Positions 6,223 through 8,139 of a stretch of 8,139 nt of DNA are shown here, piece by piece (within the stretch, counting starts at the first letter, position 1; each line of letters opens with the position of its first letter). This DNA comes from Gammaproteobacteria bacterium (GTDB lineage: Bacteria; Pseudomonadota; Gammaproteobacteria; UBA9214), in NCBI GenBank assembly GCA_029864225.1, contig JAOTTU010000089.1, positions 1-8,139 on the forward strand, in the 5' to 3' direction. The notes under the pieces are model-generated. The model saw nothing but the letters and a program-made list of their open reading frames with translations. It did not search any database and had not been told where the DNA came from. The position numbers were made by a program, and so were the translations under genes.

Positions 6223-6249
6223 TTTACACAGGCCGACCATGGTTATATT
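6223..6249 (+). promoter_or_regulatory. Possible mdh promoter
   Basis: TTTACA (6223-6228, -35-like) and TATATT (6244-6249, -10-like) lie in the 89-bp gap before mdh. The spacer of 15 bp is shorter than optimal, so this is a moderate-confidence call. Confidence 0.4.
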
Positions 6250-6293
6250 GTCTACGCCCTGAAAGCGGCCAATAACGGCTACGGGAATAATCC

Positions 6294-7214
6294 ATGAAAA
6301 AAATCAGCATCATCGGCGCAGGGCGAGTTGGGGAAACAACAGCGATGATCATTGCGCAGCAAGACCTGTGCCGGGAAATTGCACTGCTTGATGTTCGCGA
6401 GGGGGCAGCAGCCGGCGCCGCACTGGATATTATGCAGGCCGCTGCATACTTCGGTTTCGATACGCAGGTCAACGGTGGCAGTGATTCGGCCCTGATAGCC
6501 GGATCTGACCTGGTCATCATCACCGCCGGTTCGCCGCGCAAGCCAGGCATGTCACGCAGCGATGTGCTCGCCATCAACCGCGGCGTCATCGACGACATCG
6601 TCGACCAGGTGCTGGAATTCACTCCCGACGCCCTGCTGCTCATCGTCACCAACCCGGTTGACGTCCTCACCTGGCATGCCTGGAAACGCACCGGCTGGGA
6701 TAAGCGCCGGGTCTTAGGTCAGGCGGGGGTGCTGGACGCGGCCCGCATGGCCCATTTCATTGCCCGGGAAACCGGGAATTCAGTCAAGGATATACAGACC
6801 ATGGTCATTGGCGGGCACGGTGACACCATGGTACCGCTGCTGCGGCTCAGCAACGTGCACGGGGTGAGTGCCGCCGCCCTGCTGGACCCCGCAGCCGCTG
6901 CCCGCATCATCGAAAAAACCCGCAACGGCGGTTCCGAGGTGCTGACACTGAAGAAGACAGGCAGCGCCTACAACGCCCCGGCAGCGGCCGTCGCCACCAT
7001 GGTCGATGCCATCTGTCATGATCGCAAACGGGTATTGTCCTGCGTCAGCGTGCTGGAGGGTGAATACCGGCAGAGCGATATCACCGCCGGCGTACCCGTG
7101 GTCCTCGGACGCCACGGCGTCGAGCAGGTCATCGAACTCCCCCTGAACGAGACGGAGCTGGCGGACTTCCAGGTTTCCATCGACAGCATCCGCGCCGACC
7201 TCGAACTGGCATAG
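6294..7214 (+). CDS. mdh: Malate dehydrogenase, LDH-like type
   Basis: A 306-residue protein with ATG 6294 preceded by GGGA at 6283-6286. It interconverts malate and oxaloacetate with NAD in the cytoplasm. The Rossmann motif is GAGRVG (Gly8, Gly10, Gly13), with Asp33 at the end of the second strand, which favours NAD over NADP. Substrate arginines are in SPRKPGMSR (Arg82, Arg88); Arg rather than Gln at the first position indicates malate, not lactate. The catalytic pair is in VLDAAR (Asp148, Arg151) and GGHGD (His175). Length, the TNPVDVLTW segment and the SDITAGVPVVLG block place it in the LDH-like (type 3) MDH group, not the E. coli-type MDH. The TWHAWKRTGW stretch is richer in Trp than I expect for the family. 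It converges on the PBP1A gene. Confidence 0.95.
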   Translation: MKKISIIGAGRVGETTAMIIAQQDLCREIALLDVREGAAAGAALDIMQAAAYFGFDTQVNGGSDSALIAGSDLVIITAGSPRKPGMSRSDVLAINRGVIDDIVDQVLEFTPDALLLIVTNPVDVLTWHAWKRTGWDKRRVLGQAGVLDAARMAHFIARETGNSVKDIQTMVIGGHGDTMVPLLRLSNVHGVSAAALLDPAAAARIIEKTRNGGSEVLTLKKTGSAYNAPAAAVATMVDAICHDRKRVLSCVSVLEGEYRQSDITAGVPVVLGRHGVEQVIELPLNETELADFQVSIDSIRADLELA

Positions 7215-7242
7215 CCGTTTTTTCCGGCTAGAACAGCTGTTC
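7212..7242. other. Hairpins between convergent mdh and PBP1A genes
   Basis: TAGCCG (7212-7217, including the mdh stop) and CGGCTA (7225-7230, including the PBP1A stop complement) form a 6-bp stem around a T-rich loop. Next to it is a perfect 12-bp palindrome, GAACAGCTGTTC (7231-7242), inside the last codons of PBP1A. Neither has a trailing T-tract in either direction, so a terminator role is uncertain, though a bidirectional transcript end is plausible here. Confidence 0.4.
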
Positions 7243-8139
7243 CGGGGTATTACTGCCCGGGCCCTGTCCGGATCCCATCACCGACGGGCTAACGCTTTCC
7301 TGGGGAACCTGCTCGGCACGGAACGTTTCGAAGATGGCATCTGATTGCCCGCTGCCGGCCAGCAAACCGGTCATCGGATCGATACGCACAGTCACCAGAC
7401 CCTCCGGCTGCGCCCGCTTCTGCAGAGCGCGATCACCCAGAGCGGACCCCATGTAGTCGATCCACATCGGCAGGGCGGCACGCCCTCCTGTCTCGCCCCG
7501 GCCCAGTGGTTCCAGTTTGTCGAATCCCACCCAGGTCACCGCGACCAGTGACGGATTGTAACCACAGAACCAGGCATCCTTCTGGTCATTGGTCGTTCCG
7601 GTCTTGCCGCCCAGGTCAGTGCGGCCCAGCGACCTGGCGCGCTGCCCCGTCCCCCGCTGGATCACATCCTGCAGCATGGAATTCATCAGCCAGGCATTCT
7701 GCGGGGTGATGACGGCTCGCGCCAGCTTGAGCCGCTGCTCGCCGTTATCGAGGATGGTCTCCAGGGACTCCGGGCAATCGGGACAGACCACTTCCGGCTC
7801 CGCCCGGTAGATTACCTTGCCCTCGGCATCATGGATACGCTGAATAAAATAGGGCTCAACCAGGTAACCGCCGTTGGCAAACACGGCATAGGCCCGGGCC
7901 ATCTGCAGTGGTGTTGCCGAGGCACTGCCCAGCGCCAGGGTGAGATCCCGGGGCAGCTGGGAGGCCTGGAAACCGAAACGTTCGGCGTATTGCACCGCAT
8001 AATCGGCCCCGATCGCCCGCAAGATCCGGATGGACACCAGGTTGCGGGAACGATAGAGCGCCTCGCGCAGGCGGGTTGGACCGTGAAAACGGCCGCTGTA
8101 ATTCTCCGGTCGCCAGGTCGCCTCTAGGGCATCGTCATC
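7228..8139 (-). CDS. mrcA: Penicillin-binding protein 1A, C-terminal fragment
   Basis: The frame is open to the right edge, so the gene's 5' end lies beyond it; 303 C-terminal residues are present, out of roughly 800-850 typical of PBP1A. It belongs to the bifunctional class A PBPs, which polymerise and crosslink peptidoglycan. Visible transpeptidase parts are WRPENYSGRFHGPTRLREAL, the SxN motif SRN (visible residues 31-33), and KTGTTN (Lys179), followed by DAWFCGYNPSLVAVTWVGFD. The glycosyltransferase domain and SxxK serine are outside the window. A CPDC pair (visible residues 119-122) matches the VACPEC segment I recall from E. coli PBP1A. The tail after about residue 270 is low-complexity, Ser/Gly/Pro-rich. 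It is the only minus-strand gene. Synonym: ponA. Confidence 0.95.
   Translation of the reverse strand, partial: DDDALEATWRPENYSGRFHGPTRLREALYRSRNLVSIRILRAIGADYAVQYAERFGFQASQLPRDLTLALGSASATPLQMARAYAVFANGGYLVEPYFIQRIHDAEGKVIYRAEPEVVCPDCPESLETILDNGEQRLKLARAVITPQNAWLMNSMLQDVIQRGTGQRARSLGRTDLGGKTGTTNDQKDAWFCGYNPSLVAVTWVGFDKLEPLGRGETGGRAALPMWIDYMGSALGDRALQKRAQPEGLVTVRIDPMTGLLAGSGQSDAIFETFRAEQVPQESVSPSVMGSGQGPGSNTPEQLF

Noticed and set aside
6216..6231. CCTG/CAGG or CTGT/ACAG hairpin as terminator of the M48 gene
   Set aside because: Only 4 bp of stem and no T-tract; the T's here are better read as part of a possible mdh promoter.

Overview
The window reads as an ordinary, GC-rich chromosomal segment (roughly 60% G+C or more by eye) from a gammaproteobacterium. 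The gene set fits that class: HemW, a Rof-type Rho-binding protein, ribosomal protein L31 of the zinc-binding form, a lipoprotein M48 protease and PBP1A. The order rpmE - secreted nuclease - another gene - malate enzyme - ponA (reversed) matches my recollection of the Pseudomonas rpmE/ponA/pilM neighbourhood. A Chromatiales/Ectothiorhodospiraceae-like lineage is plausible, but the genus cannot be fixed from this window. I see no insertion sequence, integrase, tRNA, rRNA, CRISPR array or phage gene, and coding density is high except in one gap.

Layout. Left block (1-2788, + strand): the 3' end of hemW, a 62-residue CPxCG zinc-ribbon protein overlapping hemW, a Rof-like Rho-binding antiterminator overlapping that, and a Ycf46-like AAA+ ATPase that probably starts at a TTG codon. 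These look like one transcription unit. The gap at 2789-3172 holds an unusually AT-rich tract with two tandem 13-mer-like repeats and a same-strand cluster of DnaA-box sequences, including one exact TTATCCACA and one exact TTATACACA. It is the most unusual non-coding sequence in the window.

Middle block (3173-6204, + strand): a DUF3135-like small protein, rpmE with its own promoter and intrinsic terminator, a signal-peptide-bearing staphylococcal-nuclease-like enzyme whose start codon lies upstream of that terminator, so the hairpin lies inside its signal-peptide coding region, and an M48 lipoprotein metalloprotease. Right block: an LDH-like malate dehydrogenase with a likely promoter of its own, convergent with a 3' fragment of the PBP1A gene 13 bp away.

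The genes do not form one obvious pathway. They are housekeeping functions: heme delivery, transcription termination control, translation, envelope proteolysis, TCA cycle and peptidoglycan synthesis. No clear novel system is visible. The best leads are the DnaA-box cluster and the rpmE terminator nested in the nuclease gene.
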